A DNA stretch of 64,000 nucleotides from Amycolatopsis pretoriensis (GTDB taxonomy: Bacteria; Actinomycetota; Actinomycetes; Mycobacteriales; Pseudonocardiaceae): the NCBI RefSeq assembly GCF_900107925.1, contig NZ_FNUJ01000006.1:1-64000 (forward strand), read 5' to 3'. The notes under the pieces were generated by a model. The model was not told where the DNA came from and ran no database searches. It saw nothing but the letters and a program-made list of their open reading frames with translations. Below are positions 51,671 through 60,005 of this stretch, piece by piece. How positions within the stretch are numbered: position 1 is the first letter of the stretch; each line of letters starts with the position of its first letter. A program made the position numbers and the translations under genes.

Positions 51671-52344
51671 CCCGGCACGCGCACCGCGACGAAGTCCGGC
51701 CGCCGCCGCAGGGCGAACCCGAGCGAGAGGTAGAGCCGGATCGCCGAGGTGTTGCTCGCGGCGGCGTGCATCATCGGCGTCTCACCGCGCTCGCGGATGC
51801 CGGCCGCCACGGCGAGCACGAGCCGCGTCGCGAGGCCGTGCCCGCGGTGGGCCGGGTCGGTGCAGACCGCGCTGATCTCGGTGTAGCCGGGCGGGTGCAG
51901 CCGCTCCCCCGCCATCGCGACCAGCGCGCCCCCGCGCCGGATCCCCAGGTACGTTCCGAGCTCGACGGTCCGCTTGCGGAACGGCCCCGGCTTCGTCCGC
52001 TCGACGAGGTCGAGCATCTCCGGCACGTCCGCGAGCCCCAGCCGCACGGCTTCCGGTTCCGGCGCGGCCGCGACGCCCTCGTCGACCAGCTGGACACCGG
52101 GCAGCTCGTCGAGCACTTCCCAGCCGGCCGGCGGCCGCGCGGCGGTGGCGGCGAGCACGACGACCGCGCCCGGCCCGCCGAGCGCGGCGACGTCCCGCCA
52201 GTCCTGCTCGCCCGGGTCGTCGGGCAGGCCGAGGAAGGGCGCGACGTCTTCGGGGTAGCGCAGCACGCGCCCGCGTCGTTCGGCGAAGCGGGCGTGCGGG
52301 CCGTTCAGCGACGTCCACGTCGGGTTGTCCAGCGGAGAAGCCAT
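51667..52344 (-). CDS. GNAT-family N-acetyltransferase (FR47-like)
   Basis: 225 residues. The C-terminal half has YTEISAVCTDPAHRGHGLAT, the acetyl-CoA loop HRGHGLATRL, then MMHAAASNTSAIRLYLSLGF, the GNAT/FR47 end. The N-terminal half is a small extra domain. The ATG at 52344 is chosen from MASPLDNPTW. Substrate unknown. Confidence 0.85.
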   Translation of the reverse strand: MASPLDNPTWTSLNGPHARFAERRGRVLRYPEDVAPFLGLPDDPGEQDWRDVAALGGPGAVVVLAATAARPPAGWEVLDELPGVQLVDEGVAAAPEPEAVRLGLADVPEMLDLVERTKPGPFRKRTVELGTYLGIRRGGALVAMAGERLHPPGYTEISAVCTDPAHRGHGLATRLVLAVAAGIRERGETPMMHAAASNTSAIRLYLSLGFALRRRPDFVAVRVPG

Positions 52345-52405
52345 GCGTCCAGGATGCGGAAAACGGCCGGTCGACCGGGGGTGCTCCCACATCCTGAGCA
52401 AGCGC

Positions 52406-53026
52406 TCAGCCGACCGTCGTCAGCTCCTCGTCCGAGAGCACGCCCGACCCGGCCGACACCACGAGCCGGCGGCCGCCGACCTGGTAGGTGTAGTCGCCGT
52501 TCTTCGCGACGAAACCGTCGCCCGAAGCCTCCGCCGGCAGCACGATGTGGGTGTCGTCCGAAGCCGCCTGCCCACGGGCCTGGCCGTCGTAGAAGATCCG
52601 GCCGTCGGGCACCCGGCAGATGGTGATCAGCGACTTCGGCGTCTGCGCCACCAACAGGGCTGTCCCGGCGCCGCCGGGCAGGTACCGGGCGGCGTCCCCG
52701 GGGCACGGCTTGCCGTCCGGCGTCGCGGAGGTCGTCGGCGGTGGGGTCAGGGGGTTCGCCGTCGTGACCACGGTTTTCGTGGTGGGCAGGGCGGGGGTCG
52801 TGTAGGACGGGAACGGCCCGGACGCGTCCGGCGACGGCTTCGAGCGCCCGGTGAACAGCAGGACCCCGCCCACCGCGACGCCGGCGACGAGCATGAGGGT
52901 CAGCAGCACCCACAGCGCCCGCGCGCGAGCCCGGCCCGGGGCCAGGCTCGCGCAGGTGCCGCACCGGCCGGCGGCGGCGTCGTTGACCGCGCCGCACTGC
53001 GCGCACGTCCAGGGGGAACCCGCCAT
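52406..53026 (-). CDS. Zinc-ribbon membrane protein with extracytoplasmic domain
   Basis: 206 residues. An N-terminal zinc ribbon (WTCAQCGAVNDAAAGRCGTC) is followed by one membrane helix (ALWVLLTLMLVAGVAVGGVL), a Thr/Pro-rich linker of about 40 residues and a globular outer domain with two cysteines (KPCPGD, TICRVP). The ATG at 53026 follows GAAGGAGG. A sensor or anchor role is possible; none is known. Confidence 0.75.
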   Translation of the reverse strand: MAGSPWTCAQCGAVNDAAAGRCGTCASLAPGRARARALWVLLTLMLVAGVAVGGVLLFTGRSKPSPDASGPFPSYTTPALPTTKTVVTTANPLTPPPTTSATPDGKPCPGDAARYLPGGAGTALLVAQTPKSLITICRVPDGRIFYDGQARGQAASDDTHIVLPAEASGDGFVAKNGDYTYQVGGRRLVVSAGSGVLSDEELTTVG

Positions 53027-53104
53027 CGGGCCTCCTTCGCCCCGGCGCGGGACCACGCCGGCCACTTCATCGTCACCGACGCGGGCGCGGGCTGCAACGC
53101 GCCG

Positions 53105-53515
53105 TTAGGCCTGATGGACCACGTTCACCATCCACGGGATGCCGAACTTGTCGATGCAGGAACCGAATTCGTCGCCCCACATCTGCTTTTCGAACGGAAC
53201 CGTCACGGTGCCGCCGTCGCTCAGCTTGTCCCAGTAGCCGCGCAGGGTGCCGGCGTCGTCGCCGCTGAGGCTGACGGTGATGTTCGTGCCCGGGTTGTGC
53301 TCCATGCCGGCCGGGGTGTCGGACGCCATGAGCGTGTAGCCGGCGTCGGTTTCCAGCTGGGCGTGCATGACCTTGTCCGCGTCCGCCCCTTCGGGTGACC
53401 CGAATTCCCCGAACGTGTTCACCTTCAGGGTGCCGCCGAAGACGCCTTTGTAGAACTCCATCGCCTGCCGCGCCTCGGCGCGGAAGCTCAGGTACGGGTT
53501 GAGCACGGAAGCCAC
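53105..53515 (-). CDS. VOC-fold protein, PhnB/glyoxalase-like
   Basis: 136 residues. LNPYLSFRAEARQAMEFYKG, GGTLKVNTFGEFG and MWGDEFGSCIDKFGIPWMVN are the landmarks of PhnB-like (3-demethylubiquinone-like) VOC proteins. The GTG at 53515 follows GAGGAGAAGGAG. The metal ligands of glyoxalase I are not all present, so enzymatic activity is uncertain. Confidence 0.88.
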   Translation of the reverse strand: MASVLNPYLSFRAEARQAMEFYKGVFGGTLKVNTFGEFGSPEGADADKVMHAQLETDAGYTLMASDTPAGMEHNPGTNITVSLSGDDAGTLRGYWDKLSDGGTVTVPFEKQMWGDEFGSCIDKFGIPWMVNVVHQA

Positions 53516-53586
53516 TGCGATCTCCTTCTCCTCGAACGAGAGCAGCATCTTCGCAGAAGCCCGTGACCTCGACAAACGCGAGAATT

Positions 53587-54144
53587 TCAGACGACGAACC
53601 GGCGGTGCGCGTGCGGTTCCAACGGCAGCGCGCCGTGCAGCGCGGCCCGGGCGCGCAGTTCCAGCGCGCGGTCCAGCGGCGCGGTTCCGGGCACCGCGGC
53701 GGTGTGGAACGTGCCGCGGTCGAACAGGTACACCAGCGCGAGCTTGCGGTCGCGGCGGCCGGTCGGCTCGGCGAACTCGACGGTCGCCGACCGCAGGCAG
53801 CCGCCGTAGCCCGCCCGGGCCAGCCGGTCGGCGACGTCGACCAGGTCGCCGGTCAGCACGCGCAGGTCGCGGTCGCGGCGCCAGCACCGGACCGTCGAGC
53901 GGCCGCGCAGGTCCTGCGTCACTAGCGGGTGCACCGCGAGCCGGGCCGACGTCGCGGCGATCAGCTCCGCGTCGGTGCGGGCCAGCGCGTCCCCGTCCAC
54001 CTTGAAGCCGACCGTGCCGCCGCCGGTGGGCGCCAGGCCGAGCGCGGCGCGCATCCGCGGGGCGGCCGCGGCGAGGGTGTAGAGGGACTGCAGGTGCGGG
54101 CGGGACGTCCAGCACCGGACGAACTTGCTGTCCAGCAGGGTCAC
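53587..54144 (-). CDS. Protein of unknown function
   Basis: 185 residues from a GTG. Recognisable stretches are RCWTSRPHLQSLYTLAAAAP, LVTQDLRGRSTVRCWRRDRD and LALVYLFDRGTFHTAAVPGT. It is basic and Ala-rich and has no signal peptide or membrane helix. Codon use is like its neighbours, so it is probably real. No family is recognised. Confidence 0.55.
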   Translation of the reverse strand: MTLLDSKFVRCWTSRPHLQSLYTLAAAAPRMRAALGLAPTGGGTVGFKVDGDALARTDAELIAATSARLAVHPLVTQDLRGRSTVRCWRRDRDLRVLTGDLVDVADRLARAGYGGCLRSATVEFAEPTGRRDRKLALVYLFDRGTFHTAAVPGTAPLDRALELRARAALHGALPLEPHAHRRFVV

Positions 54145-54201
54145 GGGCGTTGTGTCCTATCTCGGGTAGAGAAAGACCGCCGGGCCGGGCGCACTGGCAA
54201 T

Positions 54202-54214
54202 GTCCACAGTGGAC
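54202..54214. other. GTCCA-N3-TGGAC palindrome (copy 7, intergenic)
   Basis: Exact match GTCCACAGTGGAC in the 225-bp gap between two minus-strand genes. It is the only intergenic exact copy, so protein coding cannot explain it. Confidence 0.75.
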
Positions 54215-54369
54215 GTCAGGCGCGGGGACGCGGGGTCGGAAAGGACAGCATGCGCCCGCGATCGGCGGTTCCGGTCCGGAACCACGCGATCACGCGGCGA
54301 ACGGCAGCACTTCGCCGCCGAACGGTCACCGCGGGTCAGGTTCAGCCGATCAGCGGTATCCCTTTCGCC

Positions 54370-55359
54370 TCACGCGGAGGTGAGCACGACCTTCCCGAAG
54401 TTCTCGCGGCTCCGGAACCGCTCGAGGGCCGCCGGGGCGTCGTCGAAGGCGAACACGCTGTCGACGACCGGTTCGATCGGCCGCACCGCGAGCTGACGCA
54501 GGAGGTCTTCGGTGTCCTCGCGGCTGCCGACCCAGATCTTCCGCACGGTCGCGCCGCTGCGGAACAGGTCCATGAACTCGACCGGCGGTCCTTCGGCGCC
54601 GACGAACCCGACGAGCGCGATTTCGGCGTGGTGCGTCCCGGCGGCGACGAGCGACTGCGCGAACGTGCCCGGCCCGCCGACCTCGACGATCCGGTCCGCG
54701 CCCCGGCCGCCGGTCGTGTCGAGGACCGCCTTGCCCCACTCGGGGGTCGCCCGGTAGTCGATCACGGTGTCCGCGCCGAGCTCGGTCAGCTTCGCCGCTT
54801 TCTCCGGGCTGGACGTCGTCGCGACCACCCGCGCGCCGAGCGTCTTGGCCAGCTGCAGGGCGAACAGCGACACCCCGCCGGTGCCGAGGGTGAGCACGAC
54901 GTCGCCCGGCCGCACCCCGGCCAGCGACGTCCACGCGGTGACGGCGGCGCACGGCAGCGTCGCGCCTTGCTCGTAGGTGAGCGAATCCGGGAGCGCGACG
55001 AGCGCGTGCTCGGAGACGGCGCGGTACTCCGCCAGCCAGCCGTCCCGGCCGTTCCCGTAGCCGACCAGCGCGTCCGGCAGCCGGCCGGCGATCCAGTTCG
55101 AGTGGAAGGCGTTGAGCACCCGGTCTCCGGTCGCGAAGCGCGTGACGCCTTCGCCGACCGCGGCGACCTCGCCCGCGGCGTCGGACAGCGGGATGAGGGC
55201 ACCGGAGGCGTTGGTGAAGTGGTCGCCGTCGAGGATGAGCAGGTCGCGGTAGTTCAGCGACGTCGCCCGGACCCGGACGAGCACCTCGCCGCGCTGCGGC
55301 TCGGGCACGGGCTCTTCCCGCCGGACCAGACGGCCGGACTCGGCACGGTGGACGCGCAC
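54370..55359 (-). CDS. Zinc-independent alcohol dehydrogenase / quinone oxidoreductase (MDR)
   Basis: 329 residues. SLNYRDLLILDGDHF and LIPLSDAAGEVAAVGEGVTR open the fold. LPCAAVTAWTSLAGVRPGD is followed by the dinucleotide motif LTLGTGGVSLFALQLAK. Catalytic zinc ligands are missing, which places it among NAD(P)H-dependent quinone reductase-like MDRs. The GTG at 55359 follows GAGGAGG. It is divergent from an ArsR-type regulator across a shared operator. Confidence 0.9.
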   Translation of the reverse strand: MRVHRAESGRLVRREEPVPEPQRGEVLVRVRATSLNYRDLLILDGDHFTNASGALIPLSDAAGEVAAVGEGVTRFATGDRVLNAFHSNWIAGRLPDALVGYGNGRDGWLAEYRAVSEHALVALPDSLTYEQGATLPCAAVTAWTSLAGVRPGDVVLTLGTGGVSLFALQLAKTLGARVVATTSSPEKAAKLTELGADTVIDYRATPEWGKAVLDTTGGRGADRIVEVGGPGTFAQSLVAAGTHHAEIALVGFVGAEGPPVEFMDLFRSGATVRKIWVGSREDTEDLLRQLAVRPIEPVVDSVFAFDDAPAALERFRSRENFGKVVLTSA

Positions 55360-55370
55360 CAGACCTCCTC

Positions 55371-55392
55371 ATGTTAACCAAATGACTAACAT
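55371..55392. promoter_or_regulatory. Operator between the oxidoreductase and ArsR genes
   Basis: ATGTTA-N10-TAACAT, a 22-bp inverted repeat and one of the few AT-rich spots here. It lies 11 bp before the oxidoreductase GTG and 49 bp before the regulator ATG. It is likely bound by the ArsR protein. Confidence 0.65.
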
Positions 55393-55441
55393 CGACCATG
55401 GCACAGCTGCCCGCATCCCGGCAACCGGCGATACTGGGACC

Positions 55442-55762
55442 ATGGCCAGCCGCACCGCGACCCCTCTGGAGCACCCGGCCCTCGAGGACGTCACGTTCGC
55501 CGAGGCGTGCGATGCCCTGCGCGACCCGCACCGGCTCGCCATGGTCGCCGCCCTCGCGCGCGAGCCCGGGCAGTCGTGCGGCGCGATCATGCCGCCGGTC
55601 AGCAAGCCCGCCGCGTCGCGGCACTTCAAGATCCTGCGCGCGGCCGGGTTGCTGAAGCAGTGGGACAGCGGCACCCAGCGGCTCAACGCGTTGCGCCGCG
55701 AGGAGTTCGACGCCCGCTTCCCCGGCCTGCTCGACCTCGCTCTCGCCGAAGCCACCCGCTGA
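55442..55762 (+). CDS. ArsR-family transcriptional regulator
   Basis: 106 residues. A winged helix with DALRDPHRLAMVAALAREPG, the recognition helix MPPVSKPAASRHFKILRAAG and LLKQWDSGTQRLNALR is visible. No metal-binding Cys pair is evident, so it probably senses an organic ligand. The ATG at 55442 is preferred over one at 55382, which would lie inside the operator. It likely controls itself and the divergent oxidoreductase. Confidence 0.86.
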   Translation: MASRTATPLEHPALEDVTFAEACDALRDPHRLAMVAALAREPGQSCGAIMPPVSKPAASRHFKILRAAGLLKQWDSGTQRLNALRREEFDARFPGLLDLALAEATR

Positions 55763-55790
55763 TCCGGGAGCTTCCTCGCCAACCAGACAT

Positions 55791-55803
55791 TTAGCGTTGC
55801 TAA
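55791..55803. promoter_or_regulatory. Candidate MarR operator
   Basis: TTAGC-GTT-GCTAA, a 13-bp perfect inverted repeat 29 bp before the MarR start codon. It suits autoregulation of the marR-ABC operon. Confidence 0.5.
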
Positions 55804-55832
55804 TAGTTCTGGGTCAGAGCTACTTTGGCGGC

Positions 55833-56273
55833 ATGACCGAACTCGCCGAGCGGCTCCTGGGCGCCGTGCAGGGGATCCGCCGCGTCGTGCGCCGCCGGGT
55901 GCGCGCCGACGTCCCGGGCGCGCCCCTGCCCGGTGCGCAGGTCGAAGTCCTGCGCGTGGTCGCCGACCGGCCCGGCATCGGCGTCGCCGCGGCCGCGCGC
56001 GAGCTGCACCTCGCGGCCAACTCCGTCAGCACGCTGGTCAACCAGCTGGTCGACGCCGGGCTGCTGCACCGCGAACCCGACCCCGCCGACCGGCGCGCCA
56101 CCCGGCTGGAGATCACCGGCGCGGCACGCGAGCGGATGGCCGCCTGGCGGCGCGCCCGCACCGGGCTCGTCGCCGACGCGCTCGCCGGACTGTCCGAAGA
56201 GGACACCGCGGCCATCGAACAGGCGTTGCCGGCCCTGGAAAAGCTCATGGGCGTCCTGAAGGAGCAGCCATGA
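55833..56273 (+). CDS. MarR-family transcriptional regulator
   Basis: 146 residues. The winged helix-turn-helix is in VAAAARELHLAANSVSTLVN followed by LVDAGLLHREPDPADRRATR, the wing with its conserved DxRR. It overlaps the ATPase gene by 4 nt (ATGA). MarR-ABC exporter operons usually respond to the drug exported. Confidence 0.88.
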   Translation: MTELAERLLGAVQGIRRVVRRRVRADVPGAPLPGAQVEVLRVVADRPGIGVAAAARELHLAANSVSTLVNQLVDAGLLHREPDPADRRATRLEITGAARERMAAWRRARTGLVADALAGLSEEDTAAIEQALPALEKLMGVLKEQP

Positions 56274-57073
56274 CCGAACCCGCGGTGCGGTGCACCGGTG
56301 TCAGCCATTCGTTCGGCACGACCCGCGCGGTCGACGGCGTCGACCTGGAGATCGCGCCCGGCGAGGTGTTCGGCCTGCTCGGCCCGAACGGCGCCGGCAA
56401 GACCACGACGCTCCGGATGATCACGACACTGCTGCCGACCGCGCCGGACCACATCACGGTCTTCGGTGTCGACGTCGCACGCCGCCGGATGGCCGTGCGG
56501 CGGCTGATCGGGTACGTCCCGCAGCAGCTGTCCGCGGACGGCGCGTTGACCGGCCGCGAGAACGTCGCGTTGTTCGCCCGGCTCTTCGACGTCCCGCGGG
56601 CCCGGCGCGCCGGCGAGGTCCGCCGCGCCCTGGACCTCGTCGGGCTGGCCGACGACGCCGACCGCGTCGCGAAGGGTTATTCGGGCGGCATGATCCGCCG
56701 GCTCGAGCTCGCCCAGGCCCTGGTCAGCTCGCCGCGGCTGCTGATCCTCGACGAGCCGACGATCGGACTCGACCCCGTCGCCCGCTCGGCGGTGTGGGAG
56801 CGGATCACGCAGATCCGCACCGACACCGGCATGACCGTGCTCGTCACGACGCACTACATGGACGAGGCCGAGCAGTACTGCGACCGCGTCGCGCTCATGC
56901 ACACCGGCCGGGTCCGGGCGCTGGGCACCCCCGCCGACCTCGAGACCGACCTCGGTCCGGGGTCCACATTGGACGACGTGTTCCGCGCGGTCACCGGCGA
57001 CCGCCTCGAAACCGACGAAGGAGGGATCCGCAGTGTCCGTGCCGCTCGCCGCACCGCCCGCCGTCTCGGCTGA
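56270..57073 (+). CDS. ABC transporter ATP-binding protein, DrrA type
   Basis: 267 residues. Walker A GPNGAGKTTTLRM, a signature YSGGMIRRLELAQAL and Walker B LLILDEPTIGLDP are intact, with VTTHYMDEAEQYCDR after. The C-terminal GSTLDDVFRAVTGDRLE is the DrrA signature block. The N-terminal half reads SHSFGTTRAVDGVDLEIAPG. It overlaps the permease by 41 bp. GTCCA-N3-TGGAC lies at 56962-56974 in the STLDD codons. Confidence 0.93.
   Translation: MTEPAVRCTGVSHSFGTTRAVDGVDLEIAPGEVFGLLGPNGAGKTTTLRMITTLLPTAPDHITVFGVDVARRRMAVRRLIGYVPQQLSADGALTGRENVALFARLFDVPRARRAGEVRRALDLVGLADDADRVAKGYSGGMIRRLELAQALVSSPRLLILDEPTIGLDPVARSAVWERITQIRTDTGMTVLVTTHYMDEAEQYCDRVALMHTGRVRALGTPADLETDLGPGSTLDDVFRAVTGDRLETDEGGIRSVRAARRTARRLG
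56962..56974. other. GTCCA-N3-TGGAC palindrome (copy 8)
   Basis: Exact match GTCCACATTGGAC in the DrrA-like gene, read as TCC ACA TTG GAC (STLD), with two codons unusual for the region. Confidence 0.75.
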
Positions 57074-57854
57074 CCCCGGCCCGCTGCGCCAGGCACGCAT
57101 CCTCGCTGCCCGCGTCGGCGCGATGTGCCTGGTGGAGCTGCAGAAGCTGCGCCGCGACCAGACCGAGCTGCTCACCCGGGCGATCCAGCCCGCGCTGTGG
57201 CTGCTGATCTTCGGCGAGACGTTCACGCGGCTGCGGGCGATCCCGACCGGCTCGACGCCGTACCTCGACTACCTCGCGCCCGGCATCCTCGCGCAGTCGG
57301 CGTTGTTCATTTCGATCTTCTACGGCATCCAGATCATCTGGGAACGCGACGCGGGTGTGCTCGCCAAGCTCCTGGTGACGCCGACCCCGCGCGCCGCGCT
57401 CGTCGCCGGGAAGGCGTTCGCCGCCGGGGTCCGCGCGCTCGTCCAAGCCCTGATGGTGCTGATCCTGGCCGCGATCCTCGGCGTCGGGCTGACCGTGAAC
57501 CCGGTGAAGCTGCTGGCGATGGCGGTCGTGCTCGTGCTCGGGTCGGCGTTCTTCTGCTGCCTGTCCATCGTGATCGCCGGGATCGTGCTGTCGCGGGAAC
57601 GGCTGATGGGCATCGGGCAGGCGATCACGATGCCGCTGTTCTTCGGGTCGAACGCGTTGTACCCGGTGGACCTGATGCCGTCGTGGCTGAAGGTGCTCAG
57701 CCACGTCAACCCGCTGAGCTACCAGGTCGACGCGCTGCGCGGGCTGCTGATCGGCACGCCCGCCCACCTCGGGCTCGACTTCGGCGTGCTGGCCGCGGCG
57801 ACGGTCGCCGCGATCGCCGTCGCGTCGGCGTTGCTGGGCAGGTTGGCCCGTTGA
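57033..57854 (+). CDS. ABC-2 permease, DrrB type
   Basis: 273 residues with six membrane helices. GSNALYPVDLMPSWLKVLSH, then NPLSYQVDALRGLL, is the DrrB family signature near the C-terminus. The GTG at 57033 follows GGAGGG inside the ATPase gene, in a different frame. It is the membrane half of the exporter with the preceding ATPase. The substrate is unknown. Confidence 0.92.
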   Translation: MSVPLAAPPAVSADPGPLRQARILAARVGAMCLVELQKLRRDQTELLTRAIQPALWLLIFGETFTRLRAIPTGSTPYLDYLAPGILAQSALFISIFYGIQIIWERDAGVLAKLLVTPTPRAALVAGKAFAAGVRALVQALMVLILAAILGVGLTVNPVKLLAMAVVLVLGSAFFCCLSIVIAGIVLSRERLMGIGQAITMPLFFGSNALYPVDLMPSWLKVLSHVNPLSYQVDALRGLLIGTPAHLGLDFGVLAAATVAAIAVASALLGRLAR

Positions 57855-57890
57855 GGCACATGTCTCACCGAACGGAAGCTTCATTCCCCG

Positions 57891-60005
57891 ATGGCTAATC
57901 TCGGTTCCGTGAATGGTCGTCCGGGCGTGGCCTCTTTTGCCGGTTTGTGCGTTCTCGCCGGAATTCTGGTGGCCGGCACGATGGCGCCCGCCGCCATCGG
58001 CGCCGGCCTGCTGTCGAATCAGGTGAGCGATTCCGTGGACGCCATTTCCGCGCAGCTCGCCGCGGCCGACCCGCCGCTGACCACGACGGTGACCGACCGC
58101 GACGGCACGCCGATCGCGACGCTCTACGCGCAGTACCGGCTCCCGGTCACCGCGGCCGGGATCGCAACGACGATGAAGGCCGCGATCGTCGCGGTCGAGG
58201 ACCGCCGGTTCTACACCGAAGGCGGCGTCGACCTGCAGGGGATGCTCCGCGCGGCGGTGAACGACAGCACCGGCGGCGCGCTGCAGGGCGCGTCGACGAT
58301 CCCGCAGCAGTACGTCAAGAACTACCTCATCAACGTCGTCGACCGCACCAACCCCCTGGCCCAGCAGGTCGATCGGGAGGACTCGATCGCGCGCAAGCTG
58401 CGCGAAGCGAAAATGGCCGTCCAGCTCAACGACACGATGAGCAAGGACGATCTGCTCGCCGCTTACCTGAACGTCGTGGAATTCAGCGGAACCGTGTACG
58501 GGGTCGGTTCCGCCGCGAAAGCCTACTTCGGGACGACAGCGGACAAACTGACCGTTCCGCAGGCCGCGTTGCTGGCCGGAATGGTGAACAACCCGAGCAT
58601 CTACAACCCGTACACGCACGCCGCCAAAGCACTGCAGCGGCGCAACCTCGTCATCGACGACATGGTCACCAACGGGTCCATCCCCGCGTCTTACGCCGCG
58701 ACGGCGAAGGCGGCTCCGCTCGGTGTGCTGCCGAACGGTCCGGTGGCCCCGTTTTCGACGTGCATGGGCGCGGCCCCGGACGCCGGGTTCTTCTGCGCCT
58801 ACGCGGAAAGCTACCTCGTGCACGCCGGGTTCACCGCGGACCAGCTGGCGACCGGCGGCTACACGGTCAAGACGACGCTCGACCCCCGCGTCTCGCAGGT
58901 GGCGAAGGACTCCGTCGACGCGAACGTGCCGACCACGCAGGACGGCGTCGCCAACACCTTCGCCGTCGTGCAACCGGGCGCGACCGGCCACCAGGTGCTC
59001 GCCATGGTCGCCAACCGGAACTACGGCACGGATCCCGCGCAGGGCGAGACGTCCACGGACATCGTCGCGGACGCGAGCAACGAGTTCGGCGCCGGTTCGT
59101 CGTTCAAGATCTTCACCTCGGCCGCCGCGCTCGTCACCGGGAAGGCCGGCCTGCAGACGCCGCTGCCCAACCCGGACAGCCAGTGCTTCCCGGTGCCGGA
59201 CTCGCACGCGGCCTGCTACACCGTCCACAACGACGGCCACTACGCGGATCCGATCAGCCTCGCCGACGGCCTGGCGACGTCGCCGAACGTCGCGTTCGTC
59301 GGGCTGGAGAGCCAGGTCGGGATGCCCGCCGTGCTCGACATGGCCTACAAGCTGGGGCTGCGGAACACCCTCGCGACCAACGACGCCGGGGCCGCGCCGA
59401 ACCCGGCGTCCGGCAACCCGCAGTACAGCGAACCGCAGTCGAAGTACTTCCAGAACCTGCTGTCGTTCACCCTGGGCAACAGCCCGGTGAGCCCGCTGGA
59501 GATGGCGAACGTGTCGGCGACGCTGATGAGCGGCGGAGTCTGGTGCCCGCCGAACCCGATCCTGTCGGTCACCGACCGGAACGGGAACGCCGTGCCGGTG
59601 GCGCAGCAGGCTTGCGAGCAGGTCATCCCGACCGGTGTCGCGAACACCCTCGAAGCGGGCCTGAGCAAGGACACGACGAGCGGCACGTCGGCGCAGGCCG
59701 CCCACGCGGCCGGCTGGACGCGGCCCGACATCGGCAAGACGGGGACGACGCAGCAGAGCGAGTCCGTCGCGTTCGTCGGCGGCGTCGACGGCTACGCGGT
59801 GTCGTCCATGGTCTTCGCCGACGGGCCGCACCCGCGCGAAATCTGCCCGGGCACCCCGGTGCACCTGGGCAACTGCGGGCACGGGGCGTTCGGTGGCACG
59901 GTCGCCGCGCCGCCGTACTTCCACGCGATGAGCCAGCTGCTCGCGGGTGTGCCGGACCAGCCGATCCCCGGGCCGGACCCGGCGTACCTGACCGCGCGGA
60001 ACTAG
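57891..60005 (+). CDS. Class A penicillin-binding protein (glycosyltransferase/transpeptidase)
   Basis: 704 residues. One N-terminal helix (FAGLCVLAGILVAGTMAPAA) anchors it. The GT51 domain has AAIVAVEDRRFYTEGGVD (Glu103 catalytic) and GASTIPQQYVKNYL. The transpeptidase has SSFK (Ser403 nucleophile, Lys406), SPN in LATSPNVAFV, and GKTGTT. It polymerises and cross-links peptidoglycan. Several cysteines in the outer domain (STCMG, FFCAY, SQCFP, AACYT, QQACEQ, REICPG, GNCGHG) suggest disulfides. Start at ATG 57891; GTG 57909 is an alternative. Confidence 0.93.
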   Translation: MANLGSVNGRPGVASFAGLCVLAGILVAGTMAPAAIGAGLLSNQVSDSVDAISAQLAAADPPLTTTVTDRDGTPIATLYAQYRLPVTAAGIATTMKAAIVAVEDRRFYTEGGVDLQGMLRAAVNDSTGGALQGASTIPQQYVKNYLINVVDRTNPLAQQVDREDSIARKLREAKMAVQLNDTMSKDDLLAAYLNVVEFSGTVYGVGSAAKAYFGTTADKLTVPQAALLAGMVNNPSIYNPYTHAAKALQRRNLVIDDMVTNGSIPASYAATAKAAPLGVLPNGPVAPFSTCMGAAPDAGFFCAYAESYLVHAGFTADQLATGGYTVKTTLDPRVSQVAKDSVDANVPTTQDGVANTFAVVQPGATGHQVLAMVANRNYGTDPAQGETSTDIVADASNEFGAGSSFKIFTSAAALVTGKAGLQTPLPNPDSQCFPVPDSHAACYTVHNDGHYADPISLADGLATSPNVAFVGLESQVGMPAVLDMAYKLGLRNTLATNDAGAAPNPASGNPQYSEPQSKYFQNLLSFTLGNSPVSPLEMANVSATLMSGGVWCPPNPILSVTDRNGNAVPVAQQACEQVIPTGVANTLEAGLSKDTTSGTSAQAAHAAGWTRPDIGKTGTTQQSESVAFVGGVDGYAVSSMVFADGPHPREICPGTPVHLGNCGHGAFGGTVAAPPYFHAMSQLLAGVPDQPIPGPDPAYLTARN

